Source: Cydia pomonella (lineage: Eukaryota; Arthropoda; Insecta; Lepidoptera; Tortricidae). Taken from it: 64,000 nt of DNA. Numbering within the stretch: the stretch's first letter is position 1; each line of letters begins with the position of its first letter. The notes under the pieces were generated by a model. The model ran no database searches, was not told the origin of the DNA, and worked only from the letters and a program-made list of their open reading frames with translations. Below are positions 1-10,635 of the stretch, piece after piece. The stretch is from contig NC_084703.1 of the NCBI RefSeq assembly GCF_033807575.1, positions 13,144,001 to 13,208,000 on the forward strand. Reading direction: 5' to 3'. Both the position numbers and the translations under genes were made by a program.

Positions 1-216
1 CAGCCGTGGTTAATACACAGCAATTGAGTAAAAACATTTTCAATAGTAATGTTAATATCTAGAGAGGAAAATGAGGACTATGTTTTTATGAAAAGGCGAT
101 TTCGCACGGGTCCTCCGCTGTCATCTTAATACCTCCTCATAAGTAAACAACGCACACAACTCGTAATTTGTTATGTTAGTTACATCTTTTAAGTAAGCTA
201 GGGGTGCTTTACTAAC

Positions 217-336
217 GTGCCAATCGTTAACGCTCCGTAGCGTAGCGTAGCGTAGTCATTTCTCTCTCTGTCACTCTTCCATATTAGTGCGACACTGACA
301 GTTGCGTTTCGTTCGCGACGGATCGTTAACGATTGG
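217..336. repeat. MITE-like palindromic repeat, family 1 copy a
   Basis: The segment begins GTGCCAATCGTTAACG and ends CGTTAACGATTGG, so its ends are inverted repeats of about 13 bp. The interior has a short GTAGC tandem run. A related copy in inverted internal order lies at 13959-14072. There is no ORF. I infer a small non-autonomous DNA transposon; the superfamily is not determined. Confidence 0.6.
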
Positions 337-432
337 CTTGTTGGCTACGCTCCCTGTAACATGAATTAACATGATAGTCAATTTGTCTGTAAATCATTAT
401 AGATAAGCCGCTGACATTTAGATCTAGCGAAG

Positions 433-3400
433 TTAAGCAACAGTTGATGGATCCCAAGCATATTTTGTATTTTTGGCCCCAAGTTTATCTAGGGCTTTCA
501 TATATTCATCGGGTATTTTAAAATTAAGAGAGATATTCTCTTTGATTCGGTCCGCATGAGTTGATTTTGGAATGACGCTTATTCCTTGCTGTGTAGCCCA
601 GGCTAACAGCAGTTGCCCGCTACTAACACCTAGTTTTTGGGCAGCGTTGATAACCACAGGATCATGGATTAGTGAAGCTATACCTGAAGAGGTGCCTCCG
701 AGCGAGCAGTAAGCTTGTAGGGCTATGCCAGTTCCTTGGCAATATATTAGCAGTTCTTTTTGTGGAAAGTATGGATGACACTCGACCTGTGAAGTAAAAG
801 AGCAAGATATATAAATGAAATTTTCTTGCGTAATATGTTTGATGATTAAAACTATCATTCGTCAGATAAAGATCAACATTATCTGTTTGTCTAAATACAT
901 AACTCGGTTAGATTTTTTACCTGATTTACAGCAGGGACCACTCCATAATTGCGGACTTCTAATTCCTGGAGATGTCTTATAGTGTAATTTGAGACACCTA
1001 TGGATCTAACTAATCCTTCGTTGTAGCATTCAACCAGAGCTTCCCAAGCTTGAGAGCGTAATTTTATGTTCTGGATATCAGCGGAACTCAAATTCGCCAT
1101 CCCAGGAAAATGAATCAAATACAAATCAATTTTTTCAAATCCTAAACTGGCTAGTGACTTACGGCAAGCTTCCTTTATAATTTCTTTAGTGTGAGCATCT
1201 CTTGGTGCTGCAATGAGAAAAAAGTGATTAGCTCATGTAAAATTTGAATTTGAATTTCAACCAACATTAAAATTATATGGGTGTTGTTCTTACATAGCTT
1301 GGTAGTTATAAAAATATCTTGGCGTGTTAATCCAAATTTCGGCAGCAGCAACCGGAGAGCCTCTCCTAGGTATTTCTCATTGCCATATACTGTAGCTGTG
1401 TCTGAAAACAATAAGTAATATATTTAATATGTCACTAAAGATACGAACAACATTGAATCAAACACCACCCTGCCTGTACTTCAATCACCATAAATAGTAT
1501 ACACCGAGGGCCAATTAAACCCGACAGATTTTAACCACGCATTCCTGAGGTCATAAAGAGCAAAAACTGTTATATGAGTTATGGCCAAATTTACAAAAAA
1601 CAATATTCTGCGTTTGTAAACACGTTTTTATTCACCTAGGTTTAAAAAAAATTACAATGAATAAGTAAAGCATTTTTTTATTTACAGATAAAAATTGCGA
1701 GTGTTTACTTTGAAACTTTAATGTCTGTCAGTAGGTATATATAAACCAAGTCACATTTTTCACTAAGTAATAACAGAAACAAATTTTCACAAATATGTTC
1801 ATTATCTTTAAATCAAGGTCGATTTTAAGAAGCTTTGTTTAACAATTGTATCTCTAAATGTGGTCAAGAATACACCTTTAAAATTTGTCGGGTTTAATTG
1901 GCCCATGGTGTATATACCTTTAGAATTTTCTTATGAGTATACTTTAATATTGACATAACAAATATGGTGTGATTTATTGTTGAATATAAAAAATATCTAT
2001 ATTTATTTGTATGGCCTCTTACCAAAAAGTCTGTAACCAGACGCAAGAGCACTCTCAACAACACTCATTATAACCTCAGCAGACCGTATTCGAAAAGTAC
2101 CAACTGAAACAATAACAAAATATTATATCAGATAATTTTAATAAGGTCCAACCGAGATCTCGGTCTCGGTCTCGGCATTCTCGGCCAAAAATCGAGCCGA
2201 GATCTCGGTCTCGGCTCTCGGCCAAAATCGGCCGAGATTCTTGCCGAGACCGAGACTAGGCAATGAGTTATCATTGGTAAATTTGAATTTTTCAAGCACG
2301 ACCGCCGGGGTCCAAGCCACTCGTTGGTTGCATCGCCCGGTTGGTGTGACGTTTTGTATGATTTTGATTGGTTTCGTACCCATATTTTAAGCCAATTACT
2401 TATCAAATACTAAGTGTTGGGATCGAATAGGCGCGGTTGCAAGTAATGACTTGTTCATTTAGGTCTTTTCGTTTTGTGGATGTAGTTATTGATGCATAAA
2501 TGAGTAACTTGTTGTGAGTGGAAGATGACACTGGATAGTTTGATAGTAAATATATTTGAAAAAGCAAAGCATTTTGGGTTACAATATAAAACTCTTTATT
2601 TTGATTATTGTTATTGTACCTCTTTTTGTGTACATCCATTCTGAAAAATCCGGCCAAGTACGTGTCGGACCACGCACAATGCAAGGTTCCGTACCTTCAT
2701 ACAATACAAAAAAGCCGTACAAGCAAAAGAGCGTATGTTAGTGGCGCTTCCATCGTTTTAATAAGACCAGTTTTTTTTAAAACTCTTAAATGGCTTGACC
2801 AACCTTAAGCTTAATAATTTTCCTGAAAAAATATTTGCTTATTAAGCTTTTTTATTTAGATATTTTTAAATGGTTTTGCTCTCCCGGTTCAAAAGTTAGA
2901 GGGGATCACACTATTTTATTTGGAGCGATTATGTCCAAAAGTATTTACTTAATAAAAATAAATGTTTTTAGCAACCTTTATGTATTTTCAAAGACCTATC
3001 TAATGATGAGCCAAATGCTTTTTTAAAATTTTAGTTACATTTATATGGATATTTGAAAATATATTTGACATTTTTTTTCGAAACTAACAAGCGACTTACA
3101 TAATACATCTACACCTACGTTCCAAATTTGGATATAAAATATATCATATAGCTTTTGAGTAAAATGGCTGTGATATATGCACAGGCCATTATTTCTCCAG
3201 ACCATTAGGGTTCCATTTTTGCTATTTTGGCTACGGACCCCTAAAAATACTATTTAATAGCACTACGAATTGATTATGATAACTTCTTTCTGATAAATCA
3301 TCGAATTTCGATTATAAAAACATTTTTAGTGCAAAATTCGTATTTTATTTCTATTTTATAAATTCTGGGTCTCGGTCTCGGCTGAGACAAAAAAAGCGTT

Positions 3401-4512
3401 CTCGGTCGGACCTTACATTTAAAAGGGTGTAAGAGAATATATCCCTCTTTGCTAATTAAAAATAAACAATATAAGTATAAGCGTAAGTTTACCAATATAG
3501 CTTAAGAGTCCACAGCAAGCTTGGCCAAATCACACCTTCCCATAAAAATGCGAGTTTCGTTCTCATTATAAAACATGTGTTAAATTGTAATCAAACTTTA
3601 CACACAATGACATGACATGAGGTATCTATGCCTGTAATAAATTTATATAGATACAGCTTATAAAACAAATGTAATAGAGAAAAAACAAGTTTTGTATGAA
3701 AAACTTAAATTAACTATTTTTTAAGAATGGTATCTGATGCTACATAAACTAATTACAGACATAGATACTAAGTTAATCATTTTTATTATTTGTATATTAT
3801 TGATGTTAAACACAGTCTTGTATCACCTATCAGTCAAAAATACTGTAAAATCTAAGTGACAAGTATCAAAACTGTTTTAGCTTGTGAGCCTTATACTTCT
3901 AATCTTATAATACTTAAGTCATACTGAATGTTCCTACATTCTCAGTAACAGTAGTAGATAATATGTTATTTTCTTTTCTAAACTCTTTTTGACAACATGG
4001 ACAATTTTTCAGAGTGGATCGACCTGAAAACACATGTGACTCATTTTTCTTGAGGCACTTTATATATGTAAATCTAACATCCTCAGTGGTTTTGTATGGA
4101 AGTTGTGGTTTAATCCACATGATGGATACCGTTTTAACACACTGTCACATAGACAAGAATAACCATCGTATCCCTACAAGTAGCTGTAAAATATTGATCA
4201 CCAACATTATCAAAAATAGGTGGCAATATTATGGGGAAGAGGTTGGGGCTAATGTTAGGGCTACAGGAAGCCCTCTGTGTTAAAGCAAGTATATCTTACA
4301 ATTACAACCATACATTCACTAAATAGGGAATAAACTAACATGCCCCCATTTGTAGCAGCACTCAGGAGTATTGCATAAATATTACTTATTTACATGAATA
4401 ATTTTTTAATTAATTCAACAATTAATAATAGCTAATATTTGTACTTACATCCAACGAGTGGCATTTCGACACCATTATTTAACAGCACTTTTTTCTGGCT
4501 GACTGGCTCCAT
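433..4512 (-). CDS. Aldo-keto reductase, complete, five exons
   Basis: Predicted cytosolic NADPH-dependent aldo-keto reductase reducing aldehydes or ketones (substrate unknown). Coding exons, in transcription order: 4449-4512, 2023-2103, 1294-1401, 921-1207, 433-786 (stop 433-435). Lengths of 64, 81, 108, 287 and 354 bp join in frame to 297 aa, close to the family's ~310. All four introns are GT-AG. The start ATG at 4512 is the first after an in-frame stop in the leader. Domain evidence: the N-terminal strand has LNNGVEMPLVGFGT. The family tetrad is present as D49 and Y54 (in DTATVY), K83 (in ITTK) and H117 (in LIHFPG), almost exactly the family numbering. The cofactor motif IPKS precedes the C-terminal helices. 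Intron 1 holds a DNA transposon (2142-3415) and intron 2 holds a MITE (1497-1917). There is no sign of a broken frame. The orthologue within the AKR family is unresolved; it may belong to the glyoxal-reductase-like insect group. Confidence 0.93.
1497..1917. mobile_element. MITE with long terminal inverted repeats in reductase intron 2
   Basis: The left end reads TATACACCGAGGGCCAATTA and continues with AACCCGACA. The right end is its near reverse complement, ending GGTGTATA. The arms match for about 35 bp, and TA flanks both ends, as expected for a Tc1/mariner-type target duplication. There is no coding capacity. The insertion lies between reductase exons 2 and 3 without touching splice sites. 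Confidence 0.65.
2142..3415. mobile_element. DNA transposon relic with CTCGG-rich subterminal arrays
   Basis: The termini are inverted: TAAGGTCCAACCGAGA on the left, and TCTCGGTCGGACCTTA on the right. Both subterminal zones consist of short tandem GGTCTCGG/CCGAGATC motifs (2153-2265 and 3366-3406). Flanking 8-mers AATTTTAA and CATTTAAA agree at six of eight positions, which may be a decayed hAT target duplication. A separate dispersed repeat lies inside (2650-3248). No transposase was seen. The superfamily assignment is an inference from the layout, which resembles the hAT copies at 5394 and 7578. Confidence 0.55.
2650..3248 (+). repeat. Dispersed repeat (GGCCAAGTGCGAGTC family), copy 1
   Basis: It starts CCGGCCAAGTACGTGTCGG followed by GTTCCGTACC, and ends in GCTACGGACCCCTAAAA. 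The same start and end motifs bound the copies at 24141, 19926 and 45349. It carries no ORF of note. I recognise it as a common lepidopteran repeat but cannot assign a class. Here it is nested within the CTCGG-rich element. Confidence 0.6.
3914..4120 (-). other. Unassigned 68-aa ORF with a CPCC motif in reductase intron 1
   Basis: This open frame on the same strand as the reductase contains NCPCCQKEF, a CxxC pair that could bind metal, but I see no matching histidines or second CxxC. No splice-compatible role in the reductase is evident, because exon 1 joins directly to exon 2 in frame. It may be chance, a transposon remnant, or an exon of another gene. I do not recognise it. Confidence 0.2.
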
Positions 4513-5393
4513 CTCTGGTGAATCTATTGGGCTCCTCTACGATATCGAGGTCCTGGCGATCTGCGTAACATGAATAAATTTAATTATTTTTTACAGTTTC
4601 AAGAGAGATTAAAAACTTACTTGTACTTTAAGTTTCGTCTCGACATGTAATGTCAATGATGACTAACATTGCAACTTACTCACCAAGTAATTAAGAAATA
4701 GGGTATTCAGGGCAGTACAATAGTGGATATAGACGTACGTAGGTACGTCAAAGATGGTACATGTAGAAAGCTGCGAGCGTCATACAAGATACAAAAACAT
4801 TTACTTTTTGTTTTAACTACATTCACTTCACTGATTTGAGTTCCTTGCACAGAGAGAGCCACAGAGCCCACAGAAGCAATTGACGTAATCAGTGCTGCCA
4901 GGTGAGCGGAGCAGAATTATATTATATATTTGAATGTCGAAATTATTGTACCGTTGAAAAAAGTATCGTACACCTAACAAAAAGGCAGAACCCTAAAATT
5001 ACTGTTATGATCAAAGAAAAAACAATTTTCGTCTTAATTGTGCAATAAACAGTTTTTTATATTTGTATTTTGGTGATAGATCCAAACGGTATGCAGGAAA
5101 TTGGAACTTTTAAACTTACATCAAGGAACTGAACACCCAAAAGTTACTAATTTTAGCCCATTTCTGAAAGTGACAAATTTTTGCTTCAAATTACTAGACT
5201 GTTTAGGTGGCATCGTCCAAGGGCTGAAACTATAGTACTTTTGTGTACGATAATGCTCTTTGGAACGTATATCATACCGAAACCCAAATTATGGTACATG
5301 TACGACAATTATCGTATGTCGGGCAACACTGGACGTAATGACGGAAGCGTGACTATGACAGCTTGGTTGATGGCACCGCGGATGTATACAATG

Positions 5394-6744
5394 TAGGGAT
5401 TGCAAACCGGATTGATTTTCAATCCGGCCGGATCCGGCCGGATTTTGGCCATAACCCGGCCGGACCTGATCCGGTTTGGTATAGGGATATTAAAGTTAAA
5501 TAAATTACATATTTTTCTAGTTTTTTGCGTAATACGTATTCCTCAATCTATAATTTGAAGTTAATAAATAACTTCTTAACAATAAAATAGAACTTAGCAG
5601 TAAAAAGTGTGACACTGTCAATATCACTTTAAAACAAAATATGAAATCGGTCATTTATTATATTTAACCATTCACAAGTGCTCAAATTTTCGTTTACAAT
5701 TAATTTTGATTAGTTTCCAAAGCCCGGTAATGGGATGTGGGGTGGGAATTGGAACTCCTTGAAAGGACAAGTTTTCGTAACTGTTCTTTGATTGAATTCT
5801 TTGTAACGTTGACATCAATTCTAGTAAGAAAATAAGCCAAAATGATATTAAATTTGCCCTCATTTTTTGCCCGAGAAAGTAGTTGACTGTATGATTTAAA
5901 AAATTGAACTTTTTCTTAATTTACAGAAAATTATATTGGTCAAATTATAGGGAATGGAACACGACACGACGATCTCATGCAAAAAGTAATAGAGTGTAGG
6001 ATTGAAATCTATCTCGGAAAGGGACTCCCTAAGAAAAGTTACATGGATCAAATAAAGAATTGGCTAGACGTAGAGTAGCATGTACCAGGAGATGAAGGAA
6101 ATTGCATAAGATTGGTTGAAAGTGTAAATACAAAAGATTCTCTCTTAAATTTGAATAGAAAATAAACAATATTTTATTATAATTATATATATATAAATAT
6201 AAAATCGGAGTAAACTAAAGATCATCAATGTTATCATATATTCATTCACACATGTAACACATATTGATTAGCCCAACTCTAGTCGGTTGAGTACCGCGGA
6301 CTAAATCCTGTTCATTTGTTTACTTTTAATCTCCTATCACATCATTATGACACAACATTAACCTTCTCTTTAGCATAAATTACAAATGCCTTCCATGGCA
6401 TCTCCATCCTTTAATTTTTCCTTCTATTACAGTATTTATGTAATCGTCATATCGTGCCACCAACATGAAAGGCATCTTCTGTTCCCAGTCATCGTCATAA
6501 TAAATATATTTTTATTTATCTAAATTTAAACTTTTTAATTTGTTTTATGCTCTGTTCAACTTCATACCTCTCATCCGTCGCCTTTTCCTCATCTAAAACG
6601 CACAGTGCGTGCTGTATTTAGGCGTTTTTTTTTATTTTGCCGGATCCGGTCCGGATCCGGTGATTTTTACCGGATCCGGTAGCTCCCGAAAAGTGCCGGA
6701 TCCGGCCGGATTACCGGATCCGCCGGACCGGATTACAATCCCTA
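5394..6744 (+). mobile_element. Non-autonomous hAT element, copy 1
   Basis: The element begins TAGGGATTGCAA and ends TTACAATCCCTA, flanked by a perfect 8-bp duplication ATACAATG (5386-5393 and 6745-6752). An 8-bp duplication with TAGGG ends fits the hAT superfamily. Both ends carry dense GGATCCGG/CCGGCCGG arrays (5408-5472 and 6641-6735). There is no transposase. The interior has a LINE-like coding scrap on the plus strand (about 5928-6077) and a 63-aa ORF on the minus strand (5672-5863). Both are also present in the opposite-facing copy at 7578-8964, so they belong to the element. Confidence 0.9.
5928..6077 (+). pseudogene. LINE reverse-transcriptase C-terminal scrap inside hAT copy 1
   Basis: The plus-strand translation contains NYIGQIIGNGTRHDDLMQKV, followed by a basic stretch with KGLPKKSYMDQIKNWLD. 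This resembles the C-terminal region downstream of the reverse-transcriptase domain in several LINE clades, where a GHxxR-xDD segment precedes a basic RGRPxxxWxDxI segment. It is about 50 residues long and ends at a stop. The matching sequence occurs in reverse in hAT copy 2 at about 8250-8410. The family resemblance is from memory and is not strong. Confidence 0.4.
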
Positions 6745-6867
6745 ATACAATGATACACAATGGGCTCAACAGACGTTTGCGTTTTATCAACACAACAGAG
6801 AGTAAAAAAGAAGTTTAGTTAGAATAAGACAAAAGTAGTCAAACGTGGATGAAATAAATATATCGTG

Positions 6868-6920
6868 GATAGCAAATTGTCATATCTGTAGAACCCTATA
6901 GATATGACAATTTGCTATCC
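6868..6920. repeat. Perfect-stem hairpin
   Basis: Two arms of about 21 bp, GGATAGCAAATTGTCATATC and its reverse complement, flank an 11-bp spacer. The stem is perfect. It could be the collapsed end of a palindromic element or a transcribed hairpin. No other function is visible. Confidence 0.6.
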
Positions 6921-7112
6921 CTAGTGCAGAATTTCCCAAACTATGGGTCGCAAGCAAATTTTGAGTGGGTCCTGAAACATAAGACGGCATGCCGAACTAT
7001 CGGGTTAATAGCCGGTACGTACTTATAACTTATAATATTTCATGCTCCCTATTTAAGACGGCCAAGAGGCGGTTCCCGAATTCGTACTCAACTTTGGGAA
7101 CCACTGCCCTAG
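6921..7112. mobile_element. Small hAT-like MITE (TTTCCCAAA / GGTTCCCAAA ends)
   Basis: The left end TAGTGCAGAATTTCCCAAAC and the right end, whose reverse complement reads TAGGGCAGTGGTTCCCAAAG, resemble the CAGTGGTTCCCAAA termini of many hAT elements. I could not identify a clear target duplication. It is about 190 bp long with no coding content. Confidence 0.4.
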
Positions 7113-7577
7113 AGGATTTGCAAAGAGCCTACCACCAACATCGAAAAATCGTTAACTGCCTCTCTCTCTCCCTCGCTTGCTCTTGCGTATTCGAGCAATA
7201 GAGATAATTTTCGATTGTAAAGAGGAGACGGGAGCTGAGATTTAAATATTTTAGGTGAATATATCCGTCTCGCTAACGGAAGCGACTCCTAAAAGTAGTG
7301 CGATAAGGACAACGCCAGATTAGGCAAAAAATCCTGCGTAAAAATCTCAAAAAACGATGTTTCTTCCTCCAAAACTTAACCAAATGTAACGACATTTTGA
7401 GATCTAAATGGTAATGAAATTATCTGTGTCGGACTGTTTTGCTTTTTAGGCTTATTGATGTTAGGGCCTTATCACACTTGCGATTTGCGAGCGAGTTGAA
7501 AGCGAATAGAGCACGCGGCGAGTTCGCCGCGAGTGCGTAACGATCTCGCCGCGAGCGCGTAACGAGTTCGTCGCGAG

Positions 7578-8964
7578 TAGGGATTGCAATCCGGTCCGGC
7601 GGATCCGGTAATCCGGCCGGATCCGGCACTTTTCAGGAGCTACCGGATCCGGTAAAAATCACCGGATCCGGACCGGATCCGGTCAATAAAAAAAAACGCC
7701 TAAATACAGCACGCACTGTGCGGTTTAGATGAGGAAAAGGCGACGGATGAGAGGTATGAAGTTGAACAGAGCATAAAACGAATGAAAACGTTTAAATTTA
7801 GTTAAATAAAAATATATTTATTATGACGATGACTGGGACCAGAAGTTGCCTTTCATGTTGGTGGCAAGATACGACGATTACATAAATACTGTAATAGAAG
7901 GAAAAATTAAACGATGGAGATGCCATGGAAGGCATTTGTAATTTATGCTAAAGAGAAGAAAAGAGTGTCATAAGGTTGTGATAGGAGATTAAAAGTAAAC
8001 AAATGAGCAGGATTAAGTCGGCGGTACTCAACGGACTAGAGTTGGGCTAATCAATATGTGTTACATGTGTGAATGAATATATGATTGTAAGTTTGTATTG
8101 AAAATGAATGTATGGGATGAAATGATAACATTGATAATCTTTACTTTACTTCGATTATATATATATTGTTTATTTTCAATTCAAATTTGAGAGAGAATCT
8201 TTTGTATTTACAATTTCATCCAATCTTATGCAATATCCTTCATGGTACACGCTACTCTACGTCTAGCCAATTCTTTCTTTGATCCATGTAACTTTTCTTA
8301 GAGAGTCCCTTTCCGCGATGGATTTCAATCCTACACTCTATTATTTTTCGCATGAGATAGTCGTGTCGTGTTCCATTCCCTATAATTTGACCAATATAAT
8401 TTTCTGTATATTAAAAAAAAGTTAAATTTTTTAAATCATACAGCCTACTACTTTCTTGGGCAAAAAATGAGGGAAAATTTAATATCATTTTGGTTAATAG
8501 TAAAATATCTTATTTTCTTACTAGAATGGATGTCAACGTTACAAAGAATTCAATCCAGCAACAGTTACGAAAACTTGTCTTTTCAAGGAGTTCCAATTCC
8601 CACCTCACATCCCATTACCGGGCTTTGGAAACTAATCAAATTTATAATTGTAAACGAAAAGTTGAGCACTTGTGAATGGTTATATATAATAAATGACCAA
8701 TTTCATATTATGGTTTTTAAGTGATATTGACAATGTCACACTTTTTACTACTAAGAGTTATTTTATTGTTAAGAAGTTATTTATTAACTTCAAATTATAG
8801 ATTTAGGAATACATATTACGCAAAAAACTAGAAAAATATGTCATTTAATTAACTTTGATATTCCTATACCAAACCGGATCCGGTCCGGCCGGATCCGGCC
8901 GGGTTATGGCCCAAATCCGGCCGGATCCGGCCGGATTGAAAATCAATCCGGTTTGCAATCCCTA
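7578..8964 (-). mobile_element. Non-autonomous hAT element, copy 2 (nested in Harbinger relic)
   Basis: It is bounded by TAGGGATTGCAA and TTGCAATCCCTA, with the perfect 8-bp duplication GTCGCGAG at 7570-7577 and 8965-8972. It is a full-length, opposite-orientation relative of copy 1 (1387 versus 1351 bp), including the GGATCCGG arrays, the LINE-like scrap and the hydrophobic ORF (8467-8724, an 85-aa version). The target lies inside the 22-bp GC-rich minisatellite of the Harbinger arm, so this insertion postdates the Harbinger element. Confidence 0.9.
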
Positions 8965-9087
8965 GTCGCGAGTGCGTGGCGATTTCGCCGCGAGCGCGCA
9001 GCGAGTTCGCCGCGACTAGAAATGGGCCGCCGTGCTGTATATCAGCAAGTTTCGTCAGCAAAATTCATTTCTACCCACTTTAGTTTA

Positions 9088-9366
9088 TTATCTATCACGT
9101 TTATTATCTACGAGTGTCAGCGGAAGCATGTCATGTTGGATCACTTGTAACAATTCGTAAAATGTAAGTCTTGACATTCGCAGGTAGGAACGAAATCTTT
9201 TGGGATTATTTTTTATTCGTTTGCAAAACAGAACATAGTAGTCACTCTCTTGCAGTCGATTAATTATAAATGGATCCTCCCAAAACCGTCTCTTCTGTCT
9301 TTGTTTTTGTTTCTTACGTCTCCGAAGCAATAAAGCTAACAGAAGTGTTTCCTCGTCGGAATCCAT
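9088..9366 (-). pseudogene. Truncated Harbinger (HARBI1-like) transposase N-terminus
   Basis: The 92-codon frame opens with MDSDEETLLLALLLRRRKK, an acidic then leucine-rich then basic start typical of insect Harbinger transposase proteins. It continues through a W-x-P segment and an SRLTFYELL helix. The DDE catalytic core that should follow is absent: the frame ends at 9088, next to the GC-rich arm. Its position just inside the right terminus fits a start-proximal fragment of the element's own gene. It is non-functional as it stands. Confidence 0.75.
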
Positions 9367-9879
9367 TTTGTAACTGACTGTTCAAGACTCAGGTCACTAT
9401 TAGCGATTTTCCCGTGAGTACGCTGCGAATTCGTTGCACGCTCGCGGTGAAATCGTCACGCACTCGCGGCGAACTCGTAACGTGCTCGCGGCGAAGTCGT
9501 TGCGTGCTCGCCTCGCTTTCAACTCGCTCGCAAATCGCAAGTGTGATAAGGCCCTTAGTTTTGAATAACACGATTCTCTTTGCGGCCTTGTAAATTAGGC
9601 CGTTTTTGCGAATATTTGGAGTGCACTAGCGCCATAAGAAACAGAAATATCATAAAAGCAAAACAGTCCGACACAGATATTAATAATAATAATCTGTGGT
9701 CAAGAATTCATTGTTTTTGCTTAAAAATCCACGGAGGAAACAGTCGAGTACGTTTGTATGGAGAAATGATCACTCCTGTTGCATCTTAAATGTAGCCGGT
9801 ACACTGGATAGTCGGTAAGAAAAGGATAAAATTGATAGTAAAGATATAAACTCTTCATTTAATTGCAGAATAACATTAT

Positions 9880-10141
9880 AAATACATAAATATTATGGGA
9901 CATTATTACACAAATTGACTTAGTCCCACAGTAAGCTCAATAAGGCTTGTATTGAGGGTACTTAGATAACGATATATATAATATATAAATATTTATATAT
10001 ACTTAAATACATAGAAAACACCCATGACTCAGGAACAAATATCCATGCTCATCACACGAATAAATGCCATTACCAGGATTTGAACCCGGGACCATCGGCT
10101 TCGTAGGCGGGGTCACTACCCACTAGGCCAAACTGGTCGTC
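9880..10141 (-). repeat. tRNA-derived SINE, copy 1
   Basis: Read on the minus strand, the element starts with an A-box-like GGCCTAGTGGGTAGTGACC. A B box follows as GGTCCCGGGTTCAAATCC. The body then ends in an AT-rich tail at the low-coordinate end. A near-identical copy lies at 50727-50998 and a head-only fragment at 59308-59380. SINEs of this type use the internal RNA polymerase III promoter and LINE machinery supplied in trans. Confidence 0.85.
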
Positions 10142-10635
10142 AAATTAACATTACAATACAATACTCTTTATTGTGCACCTCACATTAATACCTGTTTAAT
10201 ACAATTTGTGTGTGTCGATATGTGTGTTTCACCTATTATTTAACCTTCACCAACATTATTTATTATTAATATACCGACACCTTGCTTCCTTCTCTATCTA
10301 AATCTAAACAATTTGTTGTCAAGCCAACATGTCTTATAAAAGTGCTGAGGGATCGTCCTCCGTCGCATCATCCCTTCTATGGCACTGCTTGCTTAAATTT
10401 ATTTTGTAAAATGTAGTCACGTTACGTTGTACTCGTTGTAGTGTCTAGCTTCAGCTGAGTCATATATATCCGCAGGCTCGGCCCGCCACAAGTTCAAGGG
10501 CACCAGGAGGTGCTGCATTTCATCGTGTAATTTCAAACACAACTAGTACGGACAGACATTTTTATTTATATCTGAATACACATAACGTTGACGTAACTAG
10601 GGTATCAAAGTATAACCTCTTACCAGCCCCGTGTT

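Larger units (their letters stand above)
7464..9554 (-). mobile_element. PIF/Harbinger transposon relic, interrupted by hAT copy 2
   Basis: The termini are GGGCCTTATCACACTTGCGA and its reverse complement, flanked by TTA (7461-7463 and 9555-9557), the standard Harbinger 3-bp target duplication. Inside both ends is a 22-bp minisatellite built on CTCGCGGCGAACTCGT (about 7497-7577 and 9418-9512). A transposase N-terminus (9088-9366) lies near the right end. Subtracting the nested hAT and its duplication leaves about 0.7 kb, so most of the transposase and any second ORF are deleted. Confidence 0.88.
7422..9678. repeat. Perfect 25-bp inverted repeat enclosing the Harbinger/hAT nest
   Basis: 7422-7446 (ATCTGTGTCGGACTGTTTTG and on) is exactly reverse-complemented at 9654-9678. 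The pair encloses the Harbinger element, which encloses hAT copy 2. Perfect identity over 25 bp suggests termini of a further, outer element about 2.26 kb long now, or about 160 bp before the insertions. Flanks share only ATT, so the target duplication is uncertain. Confidence 0.55.

Noticed and set aside
3914..4120. Zinc-finger gene exon
   Set aside because: There is only one CxxC and no histidine partners; no splice partner could be identified. It is kept as an unassigned ORF only.
8467..8724. Cytochrome P450 N-terminus
   Set aside because: A hydrophobic start and a Pro-rich segment are suggestive, but no heme-binding or helix motifs follow and the sequence belongs to a repeated hAT element. 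The resemblance is too weak to name.
8953..9150. Arginine/alanine-rich ORF
   Set aside because: It is produced by the GC-rich 22-bp minisatellite of the Harbinger arm, and crosses the hAT boundary.
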